Source of the DNA: Macrosoma leucophasiata
Taxonomy: Eukaryota > Arthropoda > Insecta > Lepidoptera > Hedylidae
Direction: 5' to 3'
DNA: 64,000 nucleotides
NCBI GenBank assembly: GCA_036365455.1
Contig: JAWQUS010000001.1
Location: 22,485,001-22,549,000, forward strand
Translations under genes and position numbers: made by a program
Notes under the pieces: model-generated
The model's database searches: none
Told to the model about the DNA's origin: nothing
What the model saw: the letters and a program-made list of their open reading frames with translations, nothing else
Shown here: positions 1 through 12,500 of the stretch, one piece after another
Position numbering within the stretch: position 1 is the stretch's first letter
Layout of the letters: every line of letters starts with the position of its first letter

Positions 1-379
1 TGTGCCTACTTTAATGGTAAGGAATTAATTTAGGGAATAAAATTTAAAAATACATAGTAATGCGACAATGTCAGGTATATAAATGGTGGATTTCACCTCA
101 AAACCTCTGGATAAAAAGGAATCCATTAGAAATACATACAAAAAGTTTACAAATTAAATTGTTTCGGATGCGTGTGCGCATCGTTCGAAACATTATTGTG
201 TATATGTTTTTAAAAAGTGGTCGCTACACTATAGAAAATGAGGTTCATGAATGATCTATGGAGTCGGAGATCAGGAAGAATGGTTCGCGAAAGACGTCAA
301 TGGAAGTCCGCTTTCACTTCGAGGAACAATGATGTGAAATGAGATGCCCTTAACGAGACTAACGCACTAATGCGAACTG

Positions 380-844
380 TTATAAAATACCAGAACCGTC
401 TATGCCAAATTGGACCATCGTGAGATTTTGTTTATATTGTAACAAACTAGCTCCGGGTTTACCTAGCATCTTTTTTTTTTGCAATTTTTCTACATTTTTA
501 TATAACATTTCGATATTCGTACGTGAGTTTGTGCGTGGTAACACTCGCTCCGTCGCCCCATTTGTTACTACCCGCATAAATAATGGCGACAACATGGCGG
601 CGTATTTGTCCCGTACACGTTCAACGTTCAGTTTGTCAGATTTCGTTGCAATAAATAATATAAACATGACTGTAAAAAATGACAATTTGACAGCACGGTT
701 ACGGGCACGGGTGGTAACAAATAGGTTGACACAAAGATTGACTATAACAACTATAACACATGCAACAAGCCATGGCGCCGGCACAGAGCCACCGAGCATT
801 ATCATTGCCCTACACACGCGCCGACGACATACGCTCATTACCAT
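380..844 (-). CDS. Unassigned 154-residue frame with one membrane segment
   Basis: Not recognised. Single-exon frame: a basic N-terminus (VCRRRVCR), a hydrophobic stretch at about residues 24-47 (APWLVACVIVVIVNLCVNLF), a second at about 55-67 (SFFTVMFILFIA), then a polar Lys-rich tail (MLYKNVEKLQKKK) ending FGIDGSGIL. Composition resembles a real protein, but the opposite strand is also open for 162 codons over nearly the same bases, which weakens the case. No clear poly(A) signal lies close downstream. It could be a small lineage-specific gene, a repeat remnant or chance. Confidence 0.25.
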   Translation of the reverse strand: MVMSVCRRRVCRAMIMLGGSVPAPWLVACVIVVIVNLCVNLFVTTRARNRAVKLSFFTVMFILFIATKSDKLNVERVRDKYAAMLSPLFMRVVTNGATERVLPRTNSRTNIEMLYKNVEKLQKKKMLGKPGASLLQYKQNLTMVQFGIDGSGIL

Positions 845-1309
845 AACTCGACTGCCTTTACAAAGCCCTTTTTACTTATCTACCGTATAAGTTAATGCAT
901 CTAAGTACTGCTCGCTACAATACTAGTCTTACTCCATGGGACGTGATCACACACAGTGCTTGCAGCTTAATTATAAAATAAATTATAGAATGGAAAAAAA
1001 GATATAAAACCGTGTCTACATTTTTTTTTTAAAACGCTATATGTGATCATGACCTTACAAAATGATATTACCTATGGATAGGCATCATAGATCACGGCAA
1101 TGTCATTTTTTCTATTTGAAAATTAACATTTTACAACATATCAATTAATTTATGTAGTATAACAACTATAACGTCTTTTAAGTGTCTTCAAACTATTTAG
1201 AATATGTTATATATTTGTAAAGAGCGTCGCCGTGTCTAATATACGCAAACCCAAGCTTCCGAGCTTGTAGTGTTACTGTTAATATTTGTACTGATTTATT
1301 ATAATATCA

Positions 1310-1405
1310 ACCCATTATACGTCGCACTGCTGGGCACGAGTCTCTCCCCTTTTTTGGGGCGATGCCTGGAGCTTACTCCACCACGCTGCTCCAATGCGGA
1401 TTGAT
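1310..1405. repeat. Interspersed repeat with ACTGCTGGGCACGAGTCTC motif, copy 1
   Basis: Shares CCCATTATACGT, CACTGCTGGGCACGAGTCTC, a T-run, GGGGCG and CTGGAGCTTACTCC with 2160-2240. I know this motif as a common lepidopteran interspersed repeat; the family name is uncertain. From 845 to 1300 I see nothing else. Confidence 0.7.
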
Positions 1406-1819
1406 GGATGTCTGATTTATTATTCGAAATTATTCAATAAGTTTATTACTATAGCTAGCCACCAACTAGTTTCAAATAGGCAACTGACTCGGTTAAAGTT
1501 TAGCAAGAAATATTACGAAGCCATTTTTCGCTGCTTTGTATTGAAATTTAAAAAATCACGGTGTTAATAAACAAAATATTTAGGAAAGGTGGCTTTTTAA
1601 CAAAACCTAGCGCTTAATTGAAGTAACAAGAACATCGGACTAGAAACTTAAGAAATATTAACATTATTTTTTCACGGTTCAGCAGCAAACTAGAGGCGTG
1701 ATATTCTTCCATACTTTTGTACTTCAAGTTGATCTTAACATTAACAATTTAACTTGTATATACATCTAGGTTACATTAAAAACGCATTGGTTCAGCGTTA
1801 TTTAGACCGATGCTATAAA

Positions 1820-1875
1820 AAAAATCATTCCGACGAATTGATAACCACTTCCTTTTTTCGAAGTCGGTTAAAAAG
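1820..1875 (+). repeat. Lepidopteran GAAGTCGGTTAAA repeat end
   Basis: CCGACGAATTGATAACC, CTTCCTTTTTTCGAAGTCGG, TTAAAA: a diverged copy of a motif very common in moth and butterfly repeats. A reverse-oriented copy lies at 5798-5845. Confidence 0.6.
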
Positions 1876-2157
1876 GCTAAAAAAGCAATAGCTTGTTTAG
1901 CCTTTGACTCTTGTATGCTAGATTGATAAATTATAAAATCATTTTCACCAAAGTAAATGTATAAATCTGATTTTTCCACCTATCAATTCATAACGATTAC
2001 AAATGCCTTTCATTTAGTAATAAATTGGAAATTCATAGTTATCGAATTATAATGATATTTTAAATGTAAAATCGCTAGTAAATGACAATAGTTATCAAAT
2101 CTACAAAATCTACAAGTGTGATCCCAAACACACAATAAATCAGAATAATAATAATGG

Positions 2158-2240
2158 CAACCCATTATACGTCTCACTGCTGGGCACGAGTCTCTCCCTT
2201 TTTTTTGGGGCGGAAGGCCTGGGGAGCTTACTCCGCGTAA
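2158..2240. repeat. Interspersed repeat with ACTGCTGGGCACGAGTCTC motif, copy 2
   Basis: Same order of motifs as 1310-1405 and the same orientation, but truncated after CTTACTCC. From about 2250 to 2990 I see no gene or clear repeat. Confidence 0.7.
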
Positions 2241-2998
2241 ATACGCATAAATCAGAATACTTTCTAATAATAGCAACACTACAGGTCGGCGCCAACATTC
2301 CATACATCAAACCCAAAATTTTTCTATTACAATAACTTGACCGTGATAACGTGCCACTTACGCTCGACATTATATATCTACCGCTTTTAAATTATTTGTA
2401 CGTTCTTAAAGTACACACTGCTGCCATTACTTGTAATACGACTTCATTCCGTAATCAAGAACTCATTTATATTAATCGATAATCTCGTAAATATACAGGA
2501 AAGAATTCTTCGTTTCGAATTGAATGCTTATGAATTGAATTAAAAATCGATTTCACTACCTTCTCTATCAGTTCACAATATCGACCAATGAAAATGAATT
2601 CCATTTCGTCACGTTTCAGAAATAAAAATCGCGAGGATGACAATTAGAATGCGTTATTGCGTTCTTTAATCTCACACAAACAGCTAACATTCAACACGAT
2701 TTACAATCATAATAGTAATTTAGAACACAATGTAGATGCCGAGGTCACTACGTCAATAGGCGGACTGCGACGTTCTCACTTCTTATATCATAAGTGGAAG
2801 ATTATTGCTAGAGATCTTACAATTATTACGTCACATAACTAATATAAAATATATAAAGAACGAATAACGAGTGATTATTGCGTCATCCGGCGACCTTATC
2901 CGGCACGAATGTTGAGCGTCATTTGTCCGATATGGTTCTAGAGTAAGAATATAATTCCCGAAACACTGTTTCTTTCAGTTCTCTTTATAGAAGTAATT

Positions 2999-3150
2999 TT
3001 TTTTTAATGCAATGGAGGTGGTAAACGAGCGTAATGTTTACACGAATGCTGGGGCCCATTTCTATGCACTAAAACCGAAGGTCAAAATGCAGATACGTCG
3101 CCACCCCCGAGGGCTAAGTCGTTCAATCTCCGTGAAAGTCAAGTACAATC
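2999..3150 (-). repeat. Family B repeat, decayed copy
   Basis: T-run, GGTGGTAAACGAGC, then GGTCAAAATGCAGATACG and GTCGCCACC, in the order of the minus orientation of family B (reference copies 39523-39809 and 42402-42711). It lies just beyond the probable MED13 poly(A) site. Confidence 0.6.
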
Positions 3151-3203
3151 GTACTTTTTTAGCTTCATTCGTCGGAGCGACGGCACAAAAATATGATTAA
3201 TAA

Positions 3204-3209
3204 TTTATT
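3204..3209 (-). terminator. Possible MED13 poly(A) signal AATAAA
   Basis: The plus strand reads TTTATT, giving AATAAA on the gene strand about 170 nt after the TAA. It is the nearest canonical hexamer found downstream. A longer 3' UTR reaching further left cannot be excluded. Confidence 0.4.
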
Positions 3210-3377
3210 CAAAACTAGCGAATGGTCTCGTCCTTTCAATAGCGGCTCAATTTTCGTGCCAGTATACAATACGAAACAAAGTCAATCGTTCAGGAGCCTT
3301 CGAGTCGGGAGCGCCGGTTCAGGGCAGTGCGCGGGCGGTGTGCGGGCGGGGCGCGGGGCGGGTGCGGGCGGGCGGCG

Positions 3378-3510
3378 TTAGGGCAGCGCGGCGGCGGCGT
3401 GGTAGAGCTGCATGAGCACCTGCACGTGGAGCGGCAGGCACGACACGCGGTCGTGCGTCGTGCCGTCCAGCGCCAGCCACGACAGCGCGTTGTATCCCTC
3501 CAGCACGTAC
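3378..3510 (-). CDS. MED13: MED13 terminal coding exon
   Basis: Encodes [20 protein letters not shown] and [18 protein letters not shown], then AAALP and TAA at 3378-3380. Human MED13 ends with [20 protein letters not shown] and SCLPIHFVVLNQLYNF, so the stop is in the family position. The acceptor is CTGTGCAG. Confidence 0.97.
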
Positions 3511-6500
3511 CTGCACAGACATCGGACCGCGTTATTACTTCCTATTGGCTCGATAGTCGTGTGTGATGTTTGAGACAGATTTTAGACGATCGGGCCTTTG
3601 AAGAATATAATTATTATCAAAGATAAATTAAGATCTCAGATTGTTATCAGGGTGACGATGGTAGTGGTGACGTAGGGCGTAGTTTTTCAAAAGTCGCTAG
3701 CCACCGGCGACGTAATTACCGAGTGTACTGAGTAATTTGGTGGAACTACGTAGACTAAAATCGAATAAAATCTAGCGAGTCTCAATCGATCAGAGTCGCC
3801 GCCGTGCAGACTAGGCTTTAGAGACGGCGAGAACAACGGGGACGGTGCAGACCTGAGCACGTCGGTGGTGGTGGTGGAGTCGAGCGGGTGCGCGTTGTGG
3901 TCGCGGCGCTGGGTGAGCGAGGCGAAGTCGTCGCTGTGGTGTCCGCTGGCCACCTGCAGCAGCAGCGCGTTCTTGAGGAAGGCGGGGCAGGCGTCCCGCA
4001 GGTGGTGGCAGCCCGCCCACCACCAGGCCGGCATGGCGCCCAGCGGCGCCGTGGACACCAGGTAGCCCAGCGCCAGCGGCTGCTGCAGCACCGTGCCCAC
4101 TTGCTCCTGCGGACACGACCACCGCTCTAGAGTCGGTACGAGGCACGAGGAGATCTACTCGGATACGCGAATTTGACAAAGTATAATCTTTATCGTTTTA
4201 AATTGTACGGTCCAAAAGGAATGTGGAATCGAAATGTATGGATTATAAGTAACCCGTTAACTCGGCGAAAAATGTGACAATTGATTTCAATTGTTCATTA
4301 GCCGCCGGAGATCTCTCGTAACTTGACGGTTTAATTTAAATCTGTGATCTATTATTTGTGGAAGAGTTTTTAACAATTACAAAATATAGAGATAAATAGA
4401 AGGAAAAAAAGAAACATTTATTTGACACATAAACAGACATAAACTTAAACTACACACGTATGTGTAACTCACGGGTGGGTCAGAAAGGTGTCCTGTTCAG
4501 CAAATGTCAGGTAACTTCATTTAAGAGGTACCTGACGATGATTTTCAACAGAAACCTTAGTGAGTGTGAACCACGGAAAATTGTTTGATTGTAGTGGCCA
4601 GCGTCGGCCATGTGGTGGTGAGCCTGCCGCGTGAAATGTCTCGCAAGCCGGTCTACAGCTACACACACGGATATACCGCCTGGTGGTCCTGCTCGTGGTG
4701 GTAGTGGCCGGCGCTGGCCATGTGGTGGTGGCTCGGCAGGCGAGGTGTGGCGCGGCCGGTGTACCTACCGCCTGGTGGTCCTGCTCGTGGTGGTAGTGGC
4801 CGGCGCTGGCCATGTGGTGGTGGCTCGGCAGGCGAGGTGTGGCGCGGCCGGTGTACCTACCGCCTGGTGGTCCTGCTCGTGGTGGTAGTGGCCGGCGCTG
4901 GCCATGTGGTGGTGGCTCGGCAGGCGAGGTGTGGCGCGGCCGGTGTACCTACCGCCTGGTGGTCCTGCTCGTGGTGGTAGTGGCCGGCGCTAGCCATGTG
5001 GTGGTGGCGGGCGGGCGGCGGGCGAGGTGTGGCGCGGCCGGTGTACCTACCGACTGGTGGTCCTGCTCGTGGTGGTAGTGGCCGGCGCTAGCCATGTGGT
5101 GGTGGCGGGCGGGCGGCGAGCGAGGTGTGGCGCGGCCGGTGTACCTACCGCCTGATGGTCCTGCTCGTGGTGGTAGTGGCCGGCGCTAGCCATGTGGTGG
5201 TGGCGGGCGGGCGGCGGGCGAGGTGTGGCGCGGCCGGTGTACCTACCGACTGGTGGTCCTGCTCGTGGTGGTAGTGGCCGGCGCTAGCCATGTGGTGGTG
5301 GCGGGCGGGCGGCGAGCGAGGTGTGGCGCGGCCGGTGTACCTACCGCCTGATGGTCCTGCTCGTGGTGGTAGTGGCCGGCGCTAGCCATGTGGTGGTGGC
5401 GGGCGGGCGGCGGGCGAGGTGTGGCGCGGCCGGTGTACCTACCGCCTGATGGTCCTGCTCGTGGTGGTAGTGGCCGGCGCTGGCCATGTGGTGGTGGCGG
5501 GCGGGCGAGGTGTCCCGGGAGCCGCCCGCGTCGTCGTCGAGGCGGCGGGGCGAGGCGCGCGGGCTGGACTGCGGCCACATGAACATGTCCTCGATGAGCA
5601 GGTCCGTCATGTTGTCCTCGCCCATGTCCTCATCCACCATGTCCACCAGCCCCAGCAGCATGTCGTTGTCCTCGCCGTTCGCCATCGGCACCTGGTTTGA
5701 CTGCGAAGACGAATATATATAACTTAATTAGACTTTGTAAGCGCGAATGAATGTATTTACTATAGCTTGGACTAACAACCGGTAGATTGAATTTTAACCA
5801 ACTTAAAAAAGGAGGAATTTCTCACTTCGTCGAGCGGAACTTTAAAACATGACGTGATAATGTTATGAATGAATTTCATGATCAATCGAAAGCTACAAAT
5901 GCCAGTTTCAAAATTAAACAAATAAAATATTAATGCGTCATTTTGATCTTTTTATGGCGCGATCTTTTACGTACTAACTTTAAGCATAAATTTACTAACT
6001 GAAAGCATAAATGTTTTACTGGTTATAGGGCAAATCCCTTCTGTCAAAATGTAAGGTGAACATTTTCGTTTAATGAAATCAGTCGAAGTAGTCAGTCACT
6101 GGGGCCACTAGAGCCAGACGGGAGACGGGCGACCGAGGTGGTGGTACACACCGGGGATATTCGGCTAAAATTTCATACATACGTTTTTTCTGGTTACTTA
6201 TTACATAGACATCAATCAGCACACGCGCACATAGAAATGTAGCACGTAGGGTTATGGCCTCAAACAATCGTGAAATAAGTCGTCGTACTGACTTGACGTG
6301 ACAATAACTAAAAATAGACCGCTCGCTCGCCCGCTCGCAACCTCACTGTTGAAGTTTATTCAACCGCCTCCCGCGGGAGTGTCGACGGGTGAGGTGGGGA
6401 AAGCGAGCGATCGTATACGTGGTATCGGGCGGTACCTGCGTGGTGGCGGAGGTGGGGAAGACGAGGATGTGCGTGGCGGTGACGTCGCGCGGCGTGTGCA

Positions 6501-9500
6501 GGTGCGAGTGGATGGAGGCCTGTGAGAAGCGCTCGTCGGGCGTGAAGCGGTCGGCCATGAGGCGCAGGCAGGGGTCGGGCTCGGTGGACACGAGGCAGGC
6601 CGACAGGATGGCGGGCGCGGCGCCGGGCTGCAGCGCGCAGGCCGCGCACTGCTCGCGCAGCGCCGACGACGCGCGCTCCAGGTTCTTGCGCGACAGCAGC
6701 CAGCTCCACCCTGATGTTCCACACTTCTTTATTTCACTTGACCCATAGAGCGACACGGCCAACGGCCGCGGCGGGCCGGAGGGGAATAACCATGGGCAGG
6801 CTAGGATTTCCCCTCTGTCAATGTACGAGACCAAATGGTCCTATGCCTGTCGCCCAGTTAAATGTGTGCATGAAATTGTTTATGTATTTTGTTAAAGTCA
6901 AGTAATGGACGATTTTTGTAGTGTGAGTGTGTGTCACACGTATTTGTCCCCGCAAAAAATGACAGACTGTTTTAAACGCTACGGCTACTGCCCTCCGATC
7001 CGCCGCGACCGGTGGGCCGAGTTGCTCTATGATTTGACCTAACTCAAAGACGAGAACCATGATATTTATTAAATAAAAGTTGTGGTAACATTTCATAGTC
7101 AGTATCGGTCTCTGAGCTGTTCAGGTCAGTGTGGCGAACCACGCAAGCTAAACACTCAAGGGACCTAAGCAAGTCGGGCTTGGATAACAAACGCCCCATA
7201 GACTATATAGCCAGTTAAACGCCGTACTGACATACCAAATGAAAGAAAAAAAATAGAATGAATATCTTTCTGCATTAATAAATGGAAAACGAAGACGGAA
7301 TGAAACTGGCCGTACTCTTCCGGCCTGTACATCCGACAACGGTAAGGGAAGCGAGTAGAGGACAATAATCACCCTTGAGCTCGCCGTGGCCGATGCGGCC
7401 GACGCGGCCGACGACGAGGCGCCAGGGCTGCGCGTGCTGCGACATGACGCCCAGCGTGAAGTCCATCAGCTTGGTCAGGCCCAGCCGCCGCGCCGGCGCG
7501 CCCCGTCGCCGTCGGGATCTGCGCGCACACAACCGACCGACACTTAATTACTCGTATCACTTATTGTCTCGTTGTAGAATAGAAAAGGCGGTGATTTTGT
7601 GCATTGAACATCTCTATATATACCCGAGAATAGCTCGGATCGGTTTGGCTAATTTCAATTTTGAAATATTCGTCCGAAATAAGTTTAAAATGTGAGAGAC
7701 TATAAAGAAATTGTAAAAAATTTGTGGGCTCACCTGGAGGGCACGTGCACGTTGATGGCGGCGGTGTCCAGCAGTTCGCCGCGCGCGTCGGTGGCGGCGG
7801 CCAGCAGCCAGCGCTGGTCGTGCGAGAGGCAGTAGGCCAGGAACAGCACGGCGCAGGGCTCGCGCGCCTGCCCCCAGGCCTCCGCCACGTCCTTGAGCGC
7901 GCGCGGCGGCGCCAACACCCACGCCGGCGAGTACAGCTTGTACGGCGCGCGGTTTTTTTCCTAAAATAAAAAAAACAAAAGCATATTAAATCTAGAGGAA
8001 GAGATTAAATCCAGATAAACAATTATCCGTTCTCGCGCAGTTATTTACGAGGTCAGCACCTGAAATAGGCGGTTTTATCATGTTTTATGGTGTAGAAAAA
8101 ATACGGGACGGGCAAAATGTGACTTTGAAATTCATGACGCGGTGCGAGTGTTGTTAGTTTAGTGGTTACATTCAATTTAAATGCACTTCATAAATATGTA
8201 GGGTCCGCCCTACGCGTACCATATCGTGCGAGAAAGTTTAAATAAATAAACAGTACCGGCTAGAGGGTGAGGTGTGAGGTACTCACGTCCTTGGAGTTGA
8301 GGAAGAGGTTGGCGGTGGCGGCGGTGCCGAAGCCGGTGAGCGACTTGCCGTTGGCGGAGTGCGCCAGCAGCCGCCGCACGCCGCTGAACACGCTGAAGGC
8401 CAGCGCGCGCGCCTCCGTGCCCGACCCGCTGCGCCCCGACCACGACTCGCACACGCCTTCCAGGGAGATGATCTGATCGCGACACATTTACATCAGTCGA
8501 TGACCGTCAATTCATTCATTCGTGAATTGTTACATGTCATTAATTTATTCATACATTTCATAGAATACAGTTATGTGAGCTTCGACTGCCTCGATTGAAT
8601 GACCGCTAATAATAAAAACTCACTTTGATGAGGGGATTGTGGTGGTGCAGGTGGTGGTGGGCGCGCGCGGCCAGCCGCAGCAGCGCCTGCAGCGCCTGCG
8701 CGCGGTGCGCGTGCGCCGCCGGCGGCTCCACCACGTACAGCACCAGCGCGGGCGCGCCGCCCTCCTCCTCCTCCCACGCCGACCCCGCCGCCGCGCTGCC
8801 TTCCCCCGCCTCCGGCTCCGCGCCGCCCACGCCCGCCACTCCGCCCGCGCCCGCCGCGCCGCCCGGCGTGCCCGGCCGCTCCGGCGCCACCGGCGGTCGC
8901 ATCGATCCCGAGTTGCCTTCTGTCGTAGTAAACGAATGTTACAAGTTACACGTACGTAAAATATACCCTTCTATTTTTGTCTAAGTAGTGTGGGGGCACG
9001 TACGGTCGATGAGCGCGCGGTCGAGGGTGAGGGCGGCCAGTTGGGGCACGAGGGTGGCGCGCAGGGTGTCGGCGTAGGCGCGCACGTACTCGCCGGCGCG
9101 GCCGGCCGGCACGCCGCCCGTCCACTCGTCGTTGTTGTCTCGCTCTCGATCTCGCCCTTCCCGACTGCGACCACACGATTCCCATTCATTCGTGGCATTT
9201 TTAAATAAACAATAATATAATCATAAATTGCTAATATTTTCGGTCAGAAGTATTGTGTTTGTAAGTAGATTACCAAATCTAAGTAGACGTAGTGTAGTAG
9301 TGTAAGAAAGGAAATGTATTTTCTGTTGAAATACTCTATTTAACATGCAGTTTATTGATTTTGAAAGCGACTGACATTAACAGATTTTCAATCAGAAACA
9401 TCATCAGGGATATCCATGCTTATAATGGTAACAAGGCGCCGTATTATAAAATTAATAATTAAAAAAAAATATATAATTAACAACAAATAACATTATCAAC

Positions 9501-12500
9501 AATCATTACTCCACGGTTGCTCAAAATCTAGTGATGACGAATTTAATTTCCATCAAATAAGAAAAAGCTACACAACACCAATAAATCAATTTAATTATCG
9601 ACTTCATCGCAATGTTAGCACAACACACGCATCAGTACAACGATCAAACACGGGCGCGTACCTGTCGAGCGGCGCCGTCCGCACGATGCCGTCGCGCGCG
9701 ATCCTGGCGATGGGCTGGTGGCGGCCCAGGCGGCAGGCCTCGTACGCCGCCGACAGCTCCCGGAAGAAGGCCCGCAGCGGCTCGCTCAGGGCCTCGCCGT
9801 CGGCCGCCAGCACCACGTAGGCCACGTCGCGCGCGTACGAGTAGGGCTCTAGGGCCAGCCGCTCCCAGTGGCGCAGCGCGTACGGCGACAGCGAGATCCA
9901 GTCGCGGTCGTGGCCCACGAGCAGCGGCGGCACGGGCTGCGGCTCGCACAGGTCCTCGTTGCCGCGGCCCGCCAGGCGGTGGAACTGGCGCCACGTCAGC
10001 GGGCCCGTCACGCCGTCCCACATGCGCGCGCCGCAGCACCGCTTCTGGATCGCGTCTTGCAGCAGCGGCCGCAGCCTCCGCATCAGTCTGCAAGCGATAC
10101 GACCATTGTAATAGTAATAACACACGTCCGGATTCGGTACGCTCCGAGCCAAATCTGGCCGTGTTCTACACACAGCCAGATTTGGCTCGGACATAATTAT
10201 TATTAATCAAGTCCGAAGCGGTCCGCTCGCGGGGATTTGGTCGGCGGAATCGGTCCGCCGTACCGAATCCGGTCGTGTGTAGCGAGAGCGGGTTTGGTCG
10301 GCGAATTCGTGTGTTACTACTATTAGTAGTATTAGTAGTAAATAACACAATCCGGACTAAATCTGAATTACAAGTTTCGCTTACGATAACGAAACTTAAG
10401 ATAACGAAATAATGCTCTTGTTCTAGCTCTAGCTCTGTGTTCGTTTGGTGTAAATCAACCTTAATATGAAGACCGATTAACTAAGCTCTTGTCCTTATGG
10501 ACGTATTTAAGTTTTTTGCAAGATAATGCAATGCGTACCTAAATATCTACCGCGCATGCTATTCTTATGTCTAAATAGGATTGTGACTATTTGTGTTTTC
10601 CATCATTGTATACCCTATTTAATGCAAATAAATGATTTTTTTTTAATGTCCTTCAATGATTGCGGTTCCCTCACGTCTATGAATGGCTAACGATGCACTG
10701 CTTAAAAAGTGTGAAGGAGGGGCAGAGCTATAACGTGCTACTACTACTAACTCCCCTTCGCCTAACAATATCCCTTGATGATCGGAGAGCCAATAAAGTA
10801 CCGCGGAAGGCGCGTGTGGGAAGAGGGTTTGGTAGGAAGTATCCATCTAACAACGAGAGCTTGATACATAATGAGATACATACCTAACTACGTCCCTCGA
10901 AGATCGCGGCGCCCTCGCGCCTATGAAAGGCCAGCGATGCACGGCGGAGGGCGCGTGCGGGGCGTGGGGGGTGTGCGCGGCGGTGGGGGGCGAGCGCAGC
11001 GGGGAGGGGGTGGGGGAAGGAGCGGCGCAGGCGAAGTGCGCGCCGCACGCCGCCCGCAACGCCCGCGCCGCCGCCGCTCCGCCGTCTGAATACCTGGCGA
11101 CACACACACGTTCGTTAGCCTCCTGAGGTACTTTGCGAGACGAAAACAAATGTAGGAAAAGTATGTTACAGCTATCGGCGGCGTGGTATGGCTCGCGCGG
11201 TAAGCGCCGGCGACTGGCTGTATGCCGTGCACCGTGCACTTGAAACAAATGCACTAGTGGCGGCATCGTCGAACGTATTTGACATCGCGCGACCGAAACA
11301 AATGATTTTGTTTTAATTGCGCGTTAACATGGACAGCGTTTAAAACAGTGAACTGTAAGGAGTACTCTCAAATAAACCGGAACAGTATCGCAGTAGTACT
11401 GACGTCATCTCTTGCAGTGGCCGCAGTGGATTAAGGAACACAGCCTCGGATGATCTCCGTGTCGACATGCACATTAGGGGGCGATATACTCACTCGAGCA
11501 GGTTGAGGCGCAGGTCGTCGGGCGGTCGATGGGCGGCGGCGCGGCGGGCGGCGCGGGCCAGGGCGGAGGCGGCCCCGCCGGGGGGCGCCGCCATGGCCGC
11601 CACCACCATGCTCGCCACCTCCGCCAGCCCCCCGCGCCCGCCACCGCCCGCCGCCCCCACCGCCCCGGGCCCCGCCGCCCCTCCCGGCTCCTCCGCGATG
11701 CCCGTAATCTCCATCTCGTCCTGCACACGGAATAATATGTATTAAATCAAGGAGATAGAATACAGCGTACGAGTGTGAATACCGTGTAAGTTTTCGATGA
11801 TGTGTTACCACCCCTGAAACCTCAGTTGTTGGCTCTGTTTAGTTACTACGGGGCCGTACATTTCAATCTAACCGGAATGCGATAGTGCTGAACACTAGCA
11901 TTTATCGGCAAATAGATTAGGAAATGCGGTGGCGCCTACACTTTCGAGTCCCTACACTGGGACTCTGCCACTGGTGGAGAGCTATGCTTATATGCGTATG
12001 CTTACGTTACGCTTAACATAATGCATACGAAAGATACAACAAAATGCGATGTGATATTACCGGCGAGCAGCGCGCTGGCCTACTGCCTACTACCGGAGAC
12101 CACTGACCTCGTAGAAGAGTCCGGCCTGGTGCGCGAGGCGGCGGTTGACGATGGCGGAGAAGCCGCAGGAGCAGCGCGCCGGCTCGTCGTCGGCGCCGCC
12201 GCCGCCGCACTCCCACAGGTACGTCGCCGCGTCCGCGCCCCTGATGTTGCCTACCACCTGCCACCCAACATGTATTAACACATTTGATTGAACTTTATAT
12301 AGACTTTTATTCAAAAATTACACATTACGTTCTCTGAAATAATACCTATTTTGTACAGTCAGATTCATTTTTGATCTATGAAGTAGAGATCACCGACATC
12401 AAAACGGGGCTGGTACATAAAACTTATGAGCGAAACTTTGACCTCGATCGACCCGACGACGAGGTTACGATGTATCGGTTTTTCGGCGGTACGTAGGTAG

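Noticed and set aside
402..890. Plus-strand frame of 162 codons opposite the 380-844 frame
   Set aside because: No hydrophobic plan or motif; more likely the shadow of the minus frame, if either is real.
4631..5700. Plus- and minus-strand frames through the 98/92-bp array
   Set aside because: They come from the same repeat effect; only the minus frame ending at 5443 is real MED13 coding sequence.
9612..10206. Plus-strand frame of 194 codons and other frames over exon 9662-10087
   Set aside because: Antisense or frame shadows of a GC-rich exon whose correct frame gives the conserved MED13 core.
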